Shown here piece after piece: positions 33,841 through 45,498 of a DNA stretch of 64,000 nucleotides (within the stretch, counting starts at the first letter, position 1; each line of letters starts with the position of its first letter). The stretch is from contig CM051455.1 of NCBI GenBank assembly GCA_028274465.1, forward strand, positions 98,650,365 through 98,714,364, given 5' to 3'. The stretch comes from Plantago ovata. Taxonomy: Eukaryota > Streptophyta > Magnoliopsida > Lamiales > Plantaginaceae. Made by a program: the position numbers and the translations under genes. Under the pieces are notes generated by a model that was given only the letters and a program-made list of their open reading frames with translations, searched no databases and had not been told where the DNA came from.

Positions 33841-34951
33841 TGATGAATGTGTATTTTACACTTTCATTTGAGTCTTTTTCACCTATTTTAGTTATCCTCT
33901 ATGTTAATTTAGCTATATTTTAGGGCATTTTATTAGAATAGTGTCACGTTTCCCTTTAGATTTTATTTTACAGGTTTTGGTTGAAAAACGAGGATTTTCC
34001 GGGCAATTATATTGAAGTTGACAAGGAATTCGTGTTCCAGAAGCCTATTTGGAGTATCTGAAGGTTTCCGGATAGGATTTGGAGTCTAGGGGTCGAATCT
34101 GGAGGTTAGAAGGACACTAGAAGTCAGAAACCGAGTCCGAAAAGGGGAAGAAATCCAAAAATGCGTCGAAAATGCGGAATTCCGTGAAAATTACTCCCGG
34201 GCGAACCGCCCGGGACGTGGGGCGAATCGCCCCACACTATTTCGAAGCCTATATATAGTTGCTCAGTTTTTCTCCGAAATTCATACTTTTCCAGACCTAT
34301 TCTCTCACCTTTCTCTGTAGTTTTATGTAGGAACTTCCCAGAGCCTATTCTGGGGGTTCGTAGCTTAGGAGACACTTTTTCATAGCAGTTTGGAGCTTGT
34401 AAGATCGCGATTCTTCGGAGTCTGACAACCTTTCGGTAACATTGTATCTTACGGTTTATTACTTTACTTCGTTGATCAGGCTCAGCCTATATCCTCGTAT
34501 GTTGTTTAATTATTATGCACAACTGGACCCTCGTCTACCTATGTGCATCTATATCTTCGTAGTGTTGAATAATTACGGAACACAATAGGACAATAGTGAT
34601 TGACTTGTCAGTATCTTTATATTCGTAGTGTTTAATAATTACAATAGGACATTCGATTGATCAAAGATCTCCATACAAGACCGAGGAATTTACGCATGAT
34701 TATTGACCCATTATGCTTTGAAGGATCATACTATCACCAATCTCCATTATCTGTTAGAAAAACCTTTGCTTTACCGTCTGCTGTTTTTATATTCTAAATT
34801 AGATTTGATAAAGCTAGTTATAGTCCTTAGAGAACGACACTCGAGGTCATTCTACTTCTACACTACGATTTTCATTGTAGTTGTGAATTGCCTTTGGCTA
34901 AATAACAAATTTATTTGATTTGCTCGGAGCACGACATCCGCGCGTTCATCA
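33841..34951 (+). repeat. 5' LTR of A (internally deleted)
   Basis: TGATGAATG to GTTCATCA. Compared with the 3' LTR it lacks about 160 bp after GGTTTATT near 34458; the border has a TTATT micro-repeat on both sides. Palindromes CCCGGGCGAACCGCCCGGG and GGGGCGAATCGCCCC lie at about 34196-34235, followed by CCTATATATAG. Confidence 0.93.
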
Positions 34952-34954
34952 AAT

Positions 34955-34972
34955 TGGCGCCGTTGCCGGGGA
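34955..34972 (+). promoter_or_regulatory. Primer binding site (tRNA-Asp type), A
   Basis: TGGCGCCGTTGCCGGGGA, three bases after the LTR. The next 230 bp to gag are pyrimidine-rich leader without other features. Confidence 0.9.
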
Positions 34973-35203
34973 CTATACTCCTTTTTTCTGTTTAATTTGT
35001 TTATATTTTCAGCATTCAATTCCTAATTCTAGTAGTTTTAGTTTTCCTTTTTAATCTCTCTCTGATACTGCTTTCCTAGTCTGTTTCTAATTCTCCTTTC
35101 CTAGCCTTAGTAGTATTCGATATCTAGAAATATTCTCGATTTTAAAAATTTCTAACAAGGCTAATTTTCAGTTTTGAGTTACTCCTGATACAGATTTCCA
35201 GGT

Positions 35204-35662
35204 ATGACGACCTTAAAAGCCCGCTTAACACCTACGTTCTCGCAAGTCAGGAGGGGGTCAGCTATATACTTGGAAGAAGAGTTATCGGGGTATGAGGTAA
35301 CAAGTTCCATAGTGAGAAGGATACCGAGGTTCGAAGATGGAGAGGATATGAATCCGATAAGCTTCATCAGGTCCTATGAAGAGGAAATAGCAAAAGTTCC
35401 AGCAAAGGGGTTCACCGAGGATCAATTATGCAGGAAATTATTTCCTTTTGCTTTGGGATATGAACCGAGGATATGGATAGCGAGGTTAGCACCAGGATCA
35501 CTGAGGACCTGGAGCCAAGTAGTAGAGGAGTTCTTGGCACGTTTCATGCCTTACCATGAGACGATTGCACTACGGAATCAGATCGAACACTTCAAGCAAG
35601 GAGAATACGAGCGGTTCTGTGACACCTATGAACGTTTTGAGCTGTATAAACGTGAGTGCCCC
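35204..35662 (+). pseudogene. A gag, N-terminal part (interrupted by B)
   Basis: From ATG 35204: MTTLKARLTPTFSQVRRGSA, then the gag core (NPISFIRSYEEEIAKVPAKG, FALGYEPRIWIARLAPGSL, VEEFLARFMPYHET, YERFELYKRECP). The frame stops because element B sits at the codons for CPHH. Removing B and one GCCCC copy rejoins this part to 42370, which reads HHRFDDGELIWFFVGG exactly as in D. The protein would form the capsid. Confidence 0.92.
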
Positions 35663-37066
35663 TGATGATGTCGTGTTTCACCAATTAAATTTGTTTAATA
35701 GCCAAAGAACACTTATCACTACACAAACTAGAGTGCAATGGCAAGTTGTCCCCGAGTGTCGTTCTCTCGGGACCTAACGTGGCTTTGTTTGTGGTTTTTG
35801 CTAGTTATTTCAGACAACGTGTTCAAGTGTTTAAAGAATTGTTTTCTTAGAACAAAGCAACGAGAAATCAGATTGTTGTAATCAAGTTTGGAAAACGGTC
35901 GGTGGTAGAAATCGAATACACATGCATGGATTACGAATATGCTCACAAGTTCAGTGCATAAAACCTTCAACTAAGTCTGCTAAGCAACTTGTCTAGGTAA
36001 CTTTCAAGACACACATCATGAAAGGCCACTATCAATAATTTAGAGGTGTTTGTCACTAACACCATTTATCTAGCATGCTGCAAATCACTAACATACAATC
36101 CTATAGCTTTCATTGACCAACGAGTTTATCACATACTCTATTCGAATATATTTTATAGGCAACTACGAATCATATGAAGTAATTTGCAACAAGATTGACT
36201 CACAACCTCATGTAAGCATAAGCATAATCCATAACATGCATAATTCTACACTCTACCACCAACACAAAGGATTTAGCTACTCATATTCATCAACATAGAC
36301 ATCAAATCATATGAATTGTAAATAGAATACATCAAATCAAACTACTAGACAAGAGATAATGATACAATGTTACCACCAAGCTGTCACTAATCGGTGGATA
36401 TTGATGAAAACCTCTCCGTAGATGAAACAATGGATGCAATCCTATGCCAAAACCTTTAATCCAATCTAAAATACAATGTAATCTGAGTTTTCTCTGAGTT
36501 TTGGGGCTTAGGAGCTCTGCCAAAATGAAGCCAATGTCCAAAAGTATGGAAAAAGTAACTGAAAATCAGATTTAAGGAGGAAAATCCGAAAACGTAACCG
36601 CTGCCAAGCGGACCGCTTGGAGAGGCCAAGCAGAGCGCTTGGCAAGCGAAGCGCTTGGGCCCTCCAAGCGCTTCGCTTGGCTGCTGTGCCAAAACTACTG
36701 GAAAATGAAGCGGAGCGCTTCACTATTCCAGGCGCTTAGCTTGGCTCCTGGGCAGATTTTTGTCTTCCAACTCAATCTTTTTGCCCTCGTACGGCCCTCG
36801 GGAGTCTTGGACTCATCCTTCTCAATGCTTATTGATGCTCAAGCACTAACGAACAAGCCGTGGAGATCAAGAAACTTCAATGGGGCCATTTTCTATCAAA
36901 AAAGCTCGTTTTTAGCTCCAAAAACGCCATTTCGTTCCTAAGTGCCTGAAAATGCAGAAAACACAAAACGTGACACTATTCTACAAAACTAACCAAAAAA
37001 CTAAGCAAAAAGACAACAGAAGAAGGTAAAAAAGACAAGATAAACGTGTCAAAAATACGTTCATCA
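35663..37066 (-). repeat. 3' LTR of B
   Basis: TGATGATGTCG to ACGTTCATCA (plus-strand reading), 1404 bp. It includes the palindrome cluster 36604-36744 and an AT-rich part. The short frames found in it recur in the other LTR and have no recognisable product. Confidence 0.93.
36604..36744. repeat. CCAAGCG-N3-CGCTTGG palindrome cluster in B LTR
   Basis: Units at 36604-36620 (spacer GAC), 36626-36642 (one arm mutated here, intact in the right LTR), 36643-36657 (AAG), 36664-36680 (CTT), 36707-36721 (arms GAAGCG, spacer GAG) and a degenerate one at 36728-36744. The right LTR carries the same cluster at about 41902-42042. Confidence 0.82.
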
Positions 37067-38675
37067 ATCTCCCCAAACCAAACCCTTGCTTGTCCTCAAG
37101 CAACAACTAATCTAAATGCAACACAAAAGGGAGTCAAATGCCAAGTAAGATGAACTAATCTATTGAATCTACCAAATGCTTATGAACAAGACCATATGAG
37201 CATGACATGCAAGTAGGTTGAAGAATGCCTCGATTGCGAATATACACATTCTCATGTGCACCTTGTTAAGCAAAGGAGTCTCTCATAACATCTTCTACCT
37301 GGACCTGGTCAGTGACGACACAATGATGCATATTATCATACTACAATTGGCCCGTGCCTATGAAACCGAGGGCTTACTACTGTTCACCAAGCGAGACTTT
37401 TCCTCAAGAGAGGGCGAACCAATACTGGCTCTCATCAAACGAAGGAGGGTTCCCTAGAAAGATAACACTCCCCTATTCTACCCAGACTCTCAACGAATGA
37501 GTCTCCTTCAACCACTTCTTCAACAGCAAGACGAGGGTGGTCAAGAACAGGCCTTGGACAAAGGCGACACGAAACAAAAGATAGAATTTACAACTCGATT
37601 AATTCACTAAAACAAATATTTACATGACACTTGACACTACTAGACTGCTTTTGGCTTGCAACGACCCTTCTTTTGCTTTTGGGTCTTATTCTTTATTTTC
37701 CTTTTTTTTTTTTTTTTTCTTTCTTTTTTTTTTTATATAGGGGCAAGCAGCAGTACTAAGTGTCAAAAACACCTCCCCAAACCTATTCGAAAGAATAGGT
37801 TTGAGCACAAAGACGAAAAAGAAAAAGGAAAGACTCTTTTACAAAGACACCTCCCCAAACCTATTCGAAAGAATAGGTTGGGACACAAAACAAAAAGAAA
37901 AAGAAAAAGAAAACTTTACAACGACTCAAAGACGAAAGACAAGTATAACGAAGCAACCCCCTCCCCAAACCTATTCGATAGAATAGGTCTACTACAAGGA
38001 ATCACATACCTCACACTACCTCCTTCCTAGGCATTTGGCAATCTCTAATCGAGGTGAAGAACTTGTCGCCACTTACGTACATAATTACACGGGTTACAAC
38101 CATAGACTCAAACGTGCATCATTTCGTAAGGCGATCGTGAACCGCAACAGAAGAAACACCACTCAAGGTGATGTCGAGACTACTAAGCTTAACTAGTGCA
38201 CATGCGAATGTGACAAACCAAGCGAGACAAGCCTCAAACTACTTGCAAAGTGATGCAACATATGATCAATGGTCATAAACACTTAGTCTACTCAATAAAA
38301 AAGTTCAAAAGACTTGGAAATAAACTCCACACACAACAACGTGCAACAACTAATCTAGGGATGATATGCATGCAAAAACTGAAAAACACGACAAATCACA
38401 AGAACTTGAGCTGACAACAGGCATGTACGAAACCAAAAGACCACATAGTACTGAAAAACCAATGACCCCTCCCCAAACCTAAACTTTTGCTTGTCCTCGA
38501 GTAAAGAAAAGTTGATAAGAAAGGAAAAATTGGATTGAGAGTACACTTCCCTGAATAAGGTTCGTGTCCAACTCCTATAGAAGAGTAGTACCTGAAAGGG
38601 CTCAAGAAACAAGTGAAAACGGGTGCGCAAAGGTGATAAGAATGGAAAAAACGAGGAAAATATGGGGTACAGGGT
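37067..38675 (-). other. 3' untranslated region of B
   Basis: Reading in element sense toward the LTR: an internal polypurine-like word with a CTCGAGGACAAGCAAAA motif near 38466-38500, hairpins at 37968-37988, 37858-37879 and 37780-37801 (AACCTATTC and GAATAGGTT), a pyrimidine tract on the plus strand (about 37698-37735), a hairpin at 37086-37103 (TTGCTTG, TCCT, CAAGCAA on the plus strand), and the polypurine tract next to the LTR (37067-37080, CTCCCC on the plus strand). No gene is seen. Confidence 0.75.
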
Positions 38676-38825
38676 CCAGGCGGACCGCTTGGCTGGAGCC
38701 AAGCGGTCCGCTTGGTAAGAGGAGCGCTTGGGAGGTTCCAAGCGCTCCGCTTGAATTTCCAGAAACTTTTGTAACTTTCTGAAAATTCAAGTGGGCCGCT
38801 TGGCCCTTCCAAGCGCTTCGCTTGG
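38676..38825. repeat. Internal CCAAGCG-N3-CGCTTGG cluster of B
   Basis: Units at 38676-38692, 38699-38715 (spacer GTC), 38738-38753 (CTC), 38788-38803 and 38809-38825 (CTT). It lies downstream of gag-protease, the same relative place where C and E carry GGGGCGA-N-TCGCCCC palindromes. Confidence 0.82.
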
Positions 38826-38973
38826 CTCTGTTTCCAGATTTTCAACGTTTTTTCCTACCTTAAATCACCTAAGGCACCAAGACAAAAACTAGACTATACT
38901 AATCACGACAAAAGGCACACAGGCCACAACTACAAACACAAAGAAAGCTAACTAAATGCAAAACACTTACCAC

Positions 38974-38991
38974 CTCGGGTTGCCTCCCGAG
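38974..38991 (-). promoter_or_regulatory. Hairpin with AGGCAA loop after gag-protease, B
   Basis: In element sense CTCGGG, AGGCAA, CCCGAG: a 6-bp perfect stem about 43 nt after the gag-protease stop. Flanking words (GTAAACAAAGGCGCTT) match those of C and E. Confidence 0.8.
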
Positions 38992-39033
38992 AAGCGCCTT
39001 TGTTTACACGTCGTTGGCTCGACTCTTTAAGGC

Positions 39034-40758
39034 TCAATTGGGGTTAAATTCATATTGGGTACTAGACTTCCCCATCAATGCCCTCTTTAATCGGTTAAAT
39101 CCCTGCACATTTGAACGAAGGAATAGAGGACCAAAATATCCTATAAGTTTGTTAGTGCAAGTCTTCTCAACACATGAATTAACTATGGCTCGCAACATGT
39201 GTCGCTTGCCATCTACCTCAAAACTACATGTACGACGGTACATGTCAATCACCATGTGCACCTTATTGATGAAGGCTCTTCCCAACAGGACCACATCCTT
39301 AAGATTGGCTTCCGAAGTCGGCATAACTATGAAGCTCGTCTTCACCTCAACACCGGCAACTCTAATAACCAAGTCTTCGAGAACTCCCAAAGGTATCCTC
39401 ATAGACCCATCAGCAAGTTGAACCATAGCTTTCATAGGCTTCAAACCAGTCAACCGGGATTCTTCATACACATTCATCGGCAAGACATTGACTCCAACTC
39501 CTGTGTCCAATGTAGCCAATATACCATCCTTCGTGCCAAGACCGATTTCCACATCGAAGCTCTCAAGTGCTGGTACTTCCACCATCTCATCCTCAGACGA
39601 TGAGCTTTCTTCTTCAATATGTGAAGCTTCTTCCTCAACCATAGAGGGCTTAGGCTCCTCGTTAGCAATGCAAGGCTCAGAGATTTTCTTGCTACTTCGA
39701 ACCTCTACTCGTGCTCCTTCTCTTGTGACCGTGATCTCAATTGGAATATTAGTCACCACCGTGATGGCCATAGCTCTCTCGGTATTACCCAAAAGCTTCT
39801 CTTGCTCAGGACTAGCTCCTCTATCAATGAGCTCTTGCAACTTCCTGTTAAGAGAAGAAGTACTAGCCTCCAAGTTCTCAAACCGCTTCTCGTTCATAGC
39901 CTGATTCTTGTAATAAGATTCCATAAACTTGTCGGTCTTTTCTACCAAGCTTTGCACCATGGCGACCAAAGAGGATGGAGCATATCCGGGTACCCCATAG
40001 TTTACCTCAGCATGTTGACGTTGACTGGCGAATCCTTGCTCATAGTCATCACCACGTCCCAGTTTCTCTTCAAAAGCCGCTATGGGTTCTTCTCTAGGTT
40101 CTTTTGAATGAATCTTGGCTCTTATAGTCCGGTTCTGAGAATTCCGGTACATTATATCCAACTTAGCTTGAGCTTGACTCGGAAACAACTCTCCAATGCT
40201 TCCTCCACAAATGCTATCCACTTGTGCTTGAACACCAGGATGCAAACCATTATAGAAGAATTGGATGAGCTGACCTCCATCGAAGCCGTGATGTGGGCAC
40301 CGATATTGCAACCCCATAAACCGATCATAAGCCTCATGGAAAGCTTCATCATACTTCTGCTCAAAAGTGCTGATTTGTCTCTTCATAACCATAGTCTTGG
40401 AAGCGGGATAATACTGATCCATAAATTTTTCAAACACTTGAGCCCATGTGGTCAAAGATCCAGCTTCTAAGGATCTCAACCAAGTCTTCGCTCTATCCCC
40501 AACTCCCATAGCGAAAACCTTCATCCGCAAATCATCATCAGTAATTCCATCATCCGGTCTAGGCAAGTAGAGCACGAAATTCTCTAAGTCATTCAAATAC
40601 CCAATGACGTCCTCATTGTCCATGCCATAGAACTTGGGTATTTGCTGGAACACGTGTCCTTTAAGCTCCAGATTCCTCGTTGCATCATTGAGAACAATAG
40701 CTGGACCACTAGGCCCAACCGTAACTTTTGAGAGTAACTTCAGTGGTTGCTCAGCCAT
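39034..40758 (-). CDS. B gag-protease protein, intact (574 aa)
   Basis: This is the only long undamaged frame in the window. From ATG at 40758: MAEQPLKLLSKVTVGPSGPA, then a retrotransposon gag core (HVFQQIPKFYGMDNEDVIGYL, DDLRMKVFAMGVGDRAKTWL, YDRFMGLQYRCPHHGFDGGQ), a coiled, charged middle (ELIDRGASPEQEKLLGNTER), an acidic Ser/Glu stretch, and an aspartic-protease-like domain (LATLDTGVGVNVLPMNVY, VQLADGSMRIP, VVLLGRAFINK). Unlike the C and E proteins it has no CCHC knuckle. It would form particles for an RNA copied by another element's enzymes. Whether the protease is active cannot be told from sequence; DTG is present. Confidence 0.92.
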   Translation of the reverse strand: MAEQPLKLLSKVTVGPSGPAIVLNDATRNLELKGHVFQQIPKFYGMDNEDVIGYLNDLENFVLYLPRPDDGITDDDLRMKVFAMGVGDRAKTWLRSLEAGSLTTWAQVFEKFMDQYYPASKTMVMKRQISTFEQKYDEAFHEAYDRFMGLQYRCPHHGFDGGQLIQFFYNGLHPGVQAQVDSICGGSIGELFPSQAQAKLDIMYRNSQNRTIRAKIHSKEPREEPIAAFEEKLGRGDDYEQGFASQRQHAEVNYGVPGYAPSSLVAMVQSLVEKTDKFMESYYKNQAMNEKRFENLEASTSSLNRKLQELIDRGASPEQEKLLGNTERAMAITVVTNIPIEITVTREGARVEVRSSKKISEPCIANEEPKPSMVEEEASHIEEESSSSEDEMVEVPALESFDVEIGLGTKDGILATLDTGVGVNVLPMNVYEESRLTGLKPMKAMVQLADGSMRIPLGVLEDLVIRVAGVEVKTSFIVMPTSEANLKDVVLLGRAFINKVHMVIDMYRRTCSFEVDGKRHMLRAIVNSCVEKTCTNKLIGYFGPLFLRSNVQGFNRLKRALMGKSSTQYEFNPN

Positions 40759-40933
40759 CTCGCCTGAAATCTAGTGCAATCAACACAACACTCATACAAG
40801 GATTAGTTCCCGTTAGTGAAACAAAAACCAGAACACATAGAATTAAGCACAAAGAAATAGGGGGAAAGAAATGGGGTGAGAAAGTGATGTTGGCTGAAAA
40901 ACCAAAACAAAAACACCAACCAAAGGAGTTAAG

Positions 40934-40951
40934 TCCCCGGCAACGGCGCCA
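40934..40951 (-). promoter_or_regulatory. Primer binding site (tRNA-Asp type), B
   Basis: TCCCCGGCAACGGCGCCA on the plus strand; its complement is the same site as in A and D. The 175 bp between it and the gag start are leader. Confidence 0.9.
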
Positions 40952-40954
40952 AAT

Positions 40955-42364
40955 TGATGATGTCGTTTTTCACCAATTAAATTTGTTTAATAGCCAAAGC
41001 CAAAGAACAATTATCACTACACAAACTAGAGTGCAATGGCAAGTTGTCCCCGAGTGTCGTTCTCTCGGGACCTAACGTGGCTTTGTTTGTAGTTTTTGCT
41101 AGTTATTTCAGACAACGTGTTCAAGTGTTTATAGAATTGTTTTCTTAGAACAAAGCAACGAGAAATCAGATTGTTGTAATCAAGTTTGGAAAACGGTCGG
41201 TGGTAGAAATCGAATACACATGCATGGATTACGAATATGCTCACAAGTTCAGTGCATAAAACCTTCAACTAAGTCTACTAAGCAACTTGTCTAGGTAACT
41301 TTCAAGACACACATCATGAAAGGCCACTATCAATAATTTAGAGGTGTTTGTCACTAACACCATTTATCTAGCATGCTGCAAATCACTAACATATAATACT
41401 ATAGCTTTCATTGACCAACGAGTTTGTCACATACTCTATTCGAATATATTTTATAGGCAACTACGAATCATATGAAGTAATTTGCAGCAAGATTGACTCA
41501 CAACCTCATGTAAGCATAAGCATAATCCATAACATGCATAATTCTACATTCTACCACCAACACAAAGGATTTAGCTACTCATATTCATCAACATAGACAT
41601 CAAATCATATGAATTGTAAATAGAATACATCAAATCAAACTACAAGACAAGAGATAATGATACAATGTTACCACCAAGCTGTCACTAATCGGTGGGTATT
41701 GATGAAAACCTCTCCGTAGATGAAACAATGGATGCAATCCTATGCCAAAACCTTTAATCCAATCTAAAATAAAATGTAATCTGAGTTTTCTCTGAGTTTT
41801 GGGGCTTAGGAGCTCTGCCAAAACAAAGCCAATGTCCAAAAGTATGGAAAAAGTAACTGAAAATCAGAATTAAGAAGGAAAATCCGAACACGTAACCGCT
41901 GCCAAGCGGACCGCTTGGAGAGGCCAAGCGGAGCGCTTGGCAAGCGAAGCGCTTGGGCCCTCCAAGCGCTTCGCTTGGCTGCTGTGCCAAAACTACTGGA
42001 AAATGAAGCGGAGCGCTTCACTATTCCAGGCGCTTAGCTTGGCTCCTGGGCAGATTTTTGTCTTCCAACTCAATCGTTTTGCCCTCGTACGGCCCTCGGG
42101 TGCCTTGGACTCATCCTTCTCAATGCTTATTGATGCTCAAGCACTCACGAACAAGCCGTGGAGATCAAGAAACTTCAACGGGGCCATTTTCTATAAAAAA
42201 AGCTTGTTTTTAGCTCCAAAAATGCCATTTCGTTCCTAATTGCCTGAAAATGCAGTTGACACAAAACGTGACACTATTCTACAAAACTAACCAAAAAACT
42301 AAGCAAAAAGACAACAAAAGAAGGTAAAAAAGACAAGATAAACGTGTCAAAAATACGTTCATCA
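40955..42364 (-). repeat. 5' LTR of B
   Basis: 1410 bp, nearly identical to 35663-37066. It includes a 6-bp CCAAAG insertion near 40996 relative to the other copy and intact palindromes at about 41902-42042. Confidence 0.93.
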
Positions 42365-42369
42365 GCCCC

Positions 42370-42971
42370 CACCACCGTTTCGACGATGGGGAGCTGATTT
42401 GGTTTTTTGTTGGAGGACTACGTGATGAAGTTAGGCTTCAAGTAGATGGGATGTGTGGAGGCTTAGAAGAATGTACAGTTGAAGAGGCAGTGAAGGTCTT
42501 TCAAAAGTACGCCAATGGATCCGCACAATCCGAGAAAATAATGTCGAAGGAAGTCACCAACATATACTCAAATCAAGACGAAACTGGCGGATTATACGAA
42601 GGATATTCTGAGGACGAAGACATCAGTGAGGAGGAGGAACTTGCGTTGTACACAGGGATTAAAGCCATTGAGAGTGTTTTCTAGATAGCACAAGCAGGGC
42701 AAGCTGAGAACAATCTTCGCATCGAGAAGGCTTTTGAAGCGGTCGAAGTAACTGAGCAACTTATCAAAGAGCTTAGCCTACTGAAGTGTGGAAGGTGCGG
42801 TAAAGTAGTCGCGGATACCCCCCAGGAAGTAGTGAGCAAACCACCCGAGGTGACGGGCGAATCACCCCCAGATTCCAGGAACCGGTCGATCCTAGTCCTC
42901 CCGATGAGACACCTGAAACTGATCCCGAGCAACCTCCAGCTGTTGCTATTAAGGAGAATGAGTGCGAAGAG
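42370..42971 (+). pseudogene. A gag, C-terminal part
   Basis: The frame resumes after B with HHRFDDGELIWFFVGGLRDE, then CGGLEECTVEEAVKVFQKYA and an acidic segment. A TAG at about 42682-42684 interrupts it. The same frame continues (QAEQAENNLRIEKAFEAVEV in essence, with LSLLKCGRCGKVV), and a frame change occurs near 42870 before EEVNLLLRGGK. A GGGCGAATCACCC degenerate palindrome lies at about 42855-42870. No CCHC knuckle is seen. Confidence 0.75.
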
Positions 42972-44420
42972 GTGAATCTACTACTCCGAGGAGGCAAGAT
43001 GACCAAAATTCCTAACTTCGTACGTCCTAAACGGGTGGAATCTACTGAGATCGATAATACAGGACCAAGCACAGAACAAGAGGTTAGCGGAAATTCCAAA
43101 GAACCTCAAGAAGTTCCGGAAAGGAATGATGAACCAAGACCATCTGTAATAGACATAGATGATGACGAAGTTGAGGTAGGAACTAGTATGCCAGGGGAAC
43201 TTCACAAATCTTCCAATCCATATGTGCCTCCGAAGCCACATGTGCCATTCCCGAGTCGGATCAAACCAGCCAAGAAGGATATTCAAGATTCACCCCTATT
43301 CCAACGCCTGTCAAAACTGGAAGTCAATTTGCCTCTCTTAGAGTTAATCCAGAACATTCCAGCTTATACGAAATTCTTTCGTGAGATCAAGAACAAAAGG
43401 ATTACTTCAGGAAAGGAAGTGAATGGGGTTGAAACGGTCAACTCGATTGCCGGATTGCCCGTAAAGAAAAAGGATCCTGGAAGCTTCATCATCGACATCG
43501 CCTTAGGAAATGGACGAACTACGAAGGCAATGCTTGACTTAGGAGCTAGCATTAACTTAATGCCGTATTCAGTATACAAGGCCCTGGAACTCGGAAAATT
43601 GACACCAACTGATATGGTCGTCCAAATGGCAGACCAAAGTGTGAAGAGGCCAGTCGGGATAATAGAAGACATCCTTGTGAAAGTGGACAAATTGATAATC
43701 CCAACTGATTTTGTAGTAATGAAGTCCGCGGACGAGGGAAAGAGCCATATCCGTGAGCACGTAGTACTACTTGGGAGACCATTCATGGCAACTACCAACA
43801 CATGCCTTGAACTTAAGGGCAAGAAAATAACCATGGAGGTAATGGGCGAGAAGATTGAGTGGGTAGGATGTAGCATCAGAGATAAGGCAGTTGCGGAGGA
43901 GTTAAAATTTGTCGATTGCTACGAATCCGTAATTCCCGAATTTCATCATTGCCATGGTAATCGTGAACCACTTGAGGAGGCACTAACAATGCAAGTTGAG
44001 ACGTGTTGCATGACCGAAGAAGCAAGGGAACTAGTAGAAATAATGGATAGCACCCCAGAAATTCCCGGAGGAGAAGAGGTACTTGAACCTTTAGATGAAG
44101 AAGAAGAAGAAAGTGGGTTTCCTGAAGAACCTAGCTTAGAATTGAAACCACTTCCTGCGCACCTCAAGTATGTGTACTTAGGAAAAAATCAGAAAAAGCC
44201 TGTAATTGTCTCCTCACATCTCTCCGACGATGAAGAAAGTAAGCTGATCGAAGTATTGAAGGAAAATTCCGCAGTTATAGGATGGGGGATCAGTGACATC
44301 AAAGGAATTAGCCCTACACGATGCGTGCACAACATCACTCTAGAACAAGATGCCAAACCCATTAGGCAACCTCAGCGAAGGATAAATCCAGCCATGCAAG
44401 AGGTGGTAAAAAAGAAGTAA
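42972..44420 (+). pseudogene. A protease region of pol, ended by a frameshift
   Basis: The frame (no ATG at this point) reads NLLLRGGKMTKIPNF, then the Athila-type linker SSNPYVPPKPHVPFPSR and LEVNLPLLELIQNIPAY. The aspartic protease follows: AMLDLGASINLMPYSVYKAL, VQMADQSVKRPVGIIED, HVVLLGRPFMAT. Here the catalytic triplet reads DLG, which is usual in Athila-type proteins. A Glu-rich linker leads into the RT start. The loss of one base at about 44411-44416 produces TAA at 44418-44420; RT continues in another frame from 44426. Confidence 0.88.
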
Positions 44421-44425
44421 TCAAG

Positions 44426-45448
44426 TTGCTAGATGCTGATATGATTTATCCCATTCCTGATAGTCGATGGGTGAGCCCGGTACATGTAGTTCCTAAGAAA
44501 TCAGGAGTCACGGTGGAAGAGAATGAGAAGGGAGAATTGGTACCGGTTAGGAAGACCACTGGATGGAGGATGTGCATTGACTATAGAAGATTAAATGCCG
44601 CCACTGAAAAAGACCACTTCCCTTTACCATTTATAGATGACATGCTAAACCGCCTTGCGGGGCGGAAGTTTTATTGTTTTCTTGATGGTTTATCAGGTTT
44701 CTACCAGATTCCGATTGCACCAGAGGATCAGGAGAAGACGACATTCACTTGCCCATTCGGAACATTTGCCTATAGGAGGATGCCATTTGGACTATGCAAT
44801 GCTCCCGCCACTTTTCAAAGGTGCATGCTTTCTGTTTTCTCTGACATGGTAACTAAATTTGTTGAAGTTTTCATGGATGATTTTTCCCTTTTTGGTGATT
44901 CCTTTGATGAATGCTTGCAAAGATTAGATCTAGTTTTGAAAAGGTGCATTGAATGCAACTTGACCTTAAGCTGGGAGAAGAGTCATTATATGGTTAGAGA
45001 AGGCATTGTTCTAGGACATGTAGTTTCTGAAAGAGGTATTGAGGTAGTCAAGGCTAAGATCGAAATCATTGAAAAACTTCCCCCACCTACTTGTGTGAAA
45101 GAATTGCAATCTTTTCTTGGCCATGTAGGTTTTCATAGGAGGTTTATTAAAGATTTTTCAAAAATTGCTAAACCTTTAAGTAGCTTGCTTGCTAAAGATG
45201 TGGTTTTCCATTTCTCTAATGAATGCTTAGTTGCTTTTAATACCCTTAAGGAAAAGTTTGTTTCTGCTCCCATTGTTGTGTCGCCTGACTGGAATCTTCC
45301 TTTCGAAATTATGTGTGATGCTTCGAATTTTGCTATGGGTGCTGTTTTATGCCAAAAAATTGATAAGCAGTATCGTGTGATTTATTATGTTAGTAAGACC
45401 CTAGACTCTGCGCAGGTTAATTATACAACTACTGAAAAGGAATTTTAG
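44426..45448 (+). pseudogene. A reverse transcriptase and start of RNase H
   Basis: Typical Athila RT: YPIPDSRWVSPVHVVPKKSG, WRMCIDYRRLNAATEKDHFP, LDGLSGFYQIPI, FGTFAYRRMPFGLCNAPATF, and the catalytic FMDDFSLFG. The connection LQSFLGHVGFHRRFIKDFS follows, then the RNase H start IMCDASNFAMGAVL. A one-base loss in the T run at about 45443-45447 creates TAG at 45446-45448; RNase H resumes at about 45499. The enzyme copies element RNA to DNA inside the particle. Confidence 0.93.
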
Positions 45449-45498
45449 TTGTTGTCTTTGCTTTACAAAAGTTTAGGTCTTATTTAATTGGCCATCAT

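Larger units (their letters stand above)
35663..42364 (-). mobile_element. Gypsy B: gag-only non-autonomous LTR element (6702 bp)
   Basis: LTRs at 35663-37066 and 40955-42364 are flanked by GCCCC (35658-35662 and 42365-42369). The interior has a tRNA-Asp primer site, one intact gag-protease gene, family-specific palindromes, three hairpins and a polypurine tract. There is no RT or integrase. The LTRs differ at few positions by eye, so this is among the youngest insertions in the window. Confidence 0.94.

Noticed and set aside
36332..36941. Opposing frames in the B LTR (about 70-100 aa) repeated at 41630-42239
   Set aside because: They run through the palindrome cluster on both strands, with peptide repeats such as KRSAW that simply translate CCAAGCG units.
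39014..40470. Plus-strand frames of 100-138 aa opposite B gag-protease
   Set aside because: Shadows of the 574-aa minus-strand gene, with no family resemblance.
40728..41075. Plus-strand frame of 115 aa across the B primer site
   Set aside because: It crosses from leader to LTR antisense to the intact gag gene and has no recognisable content.
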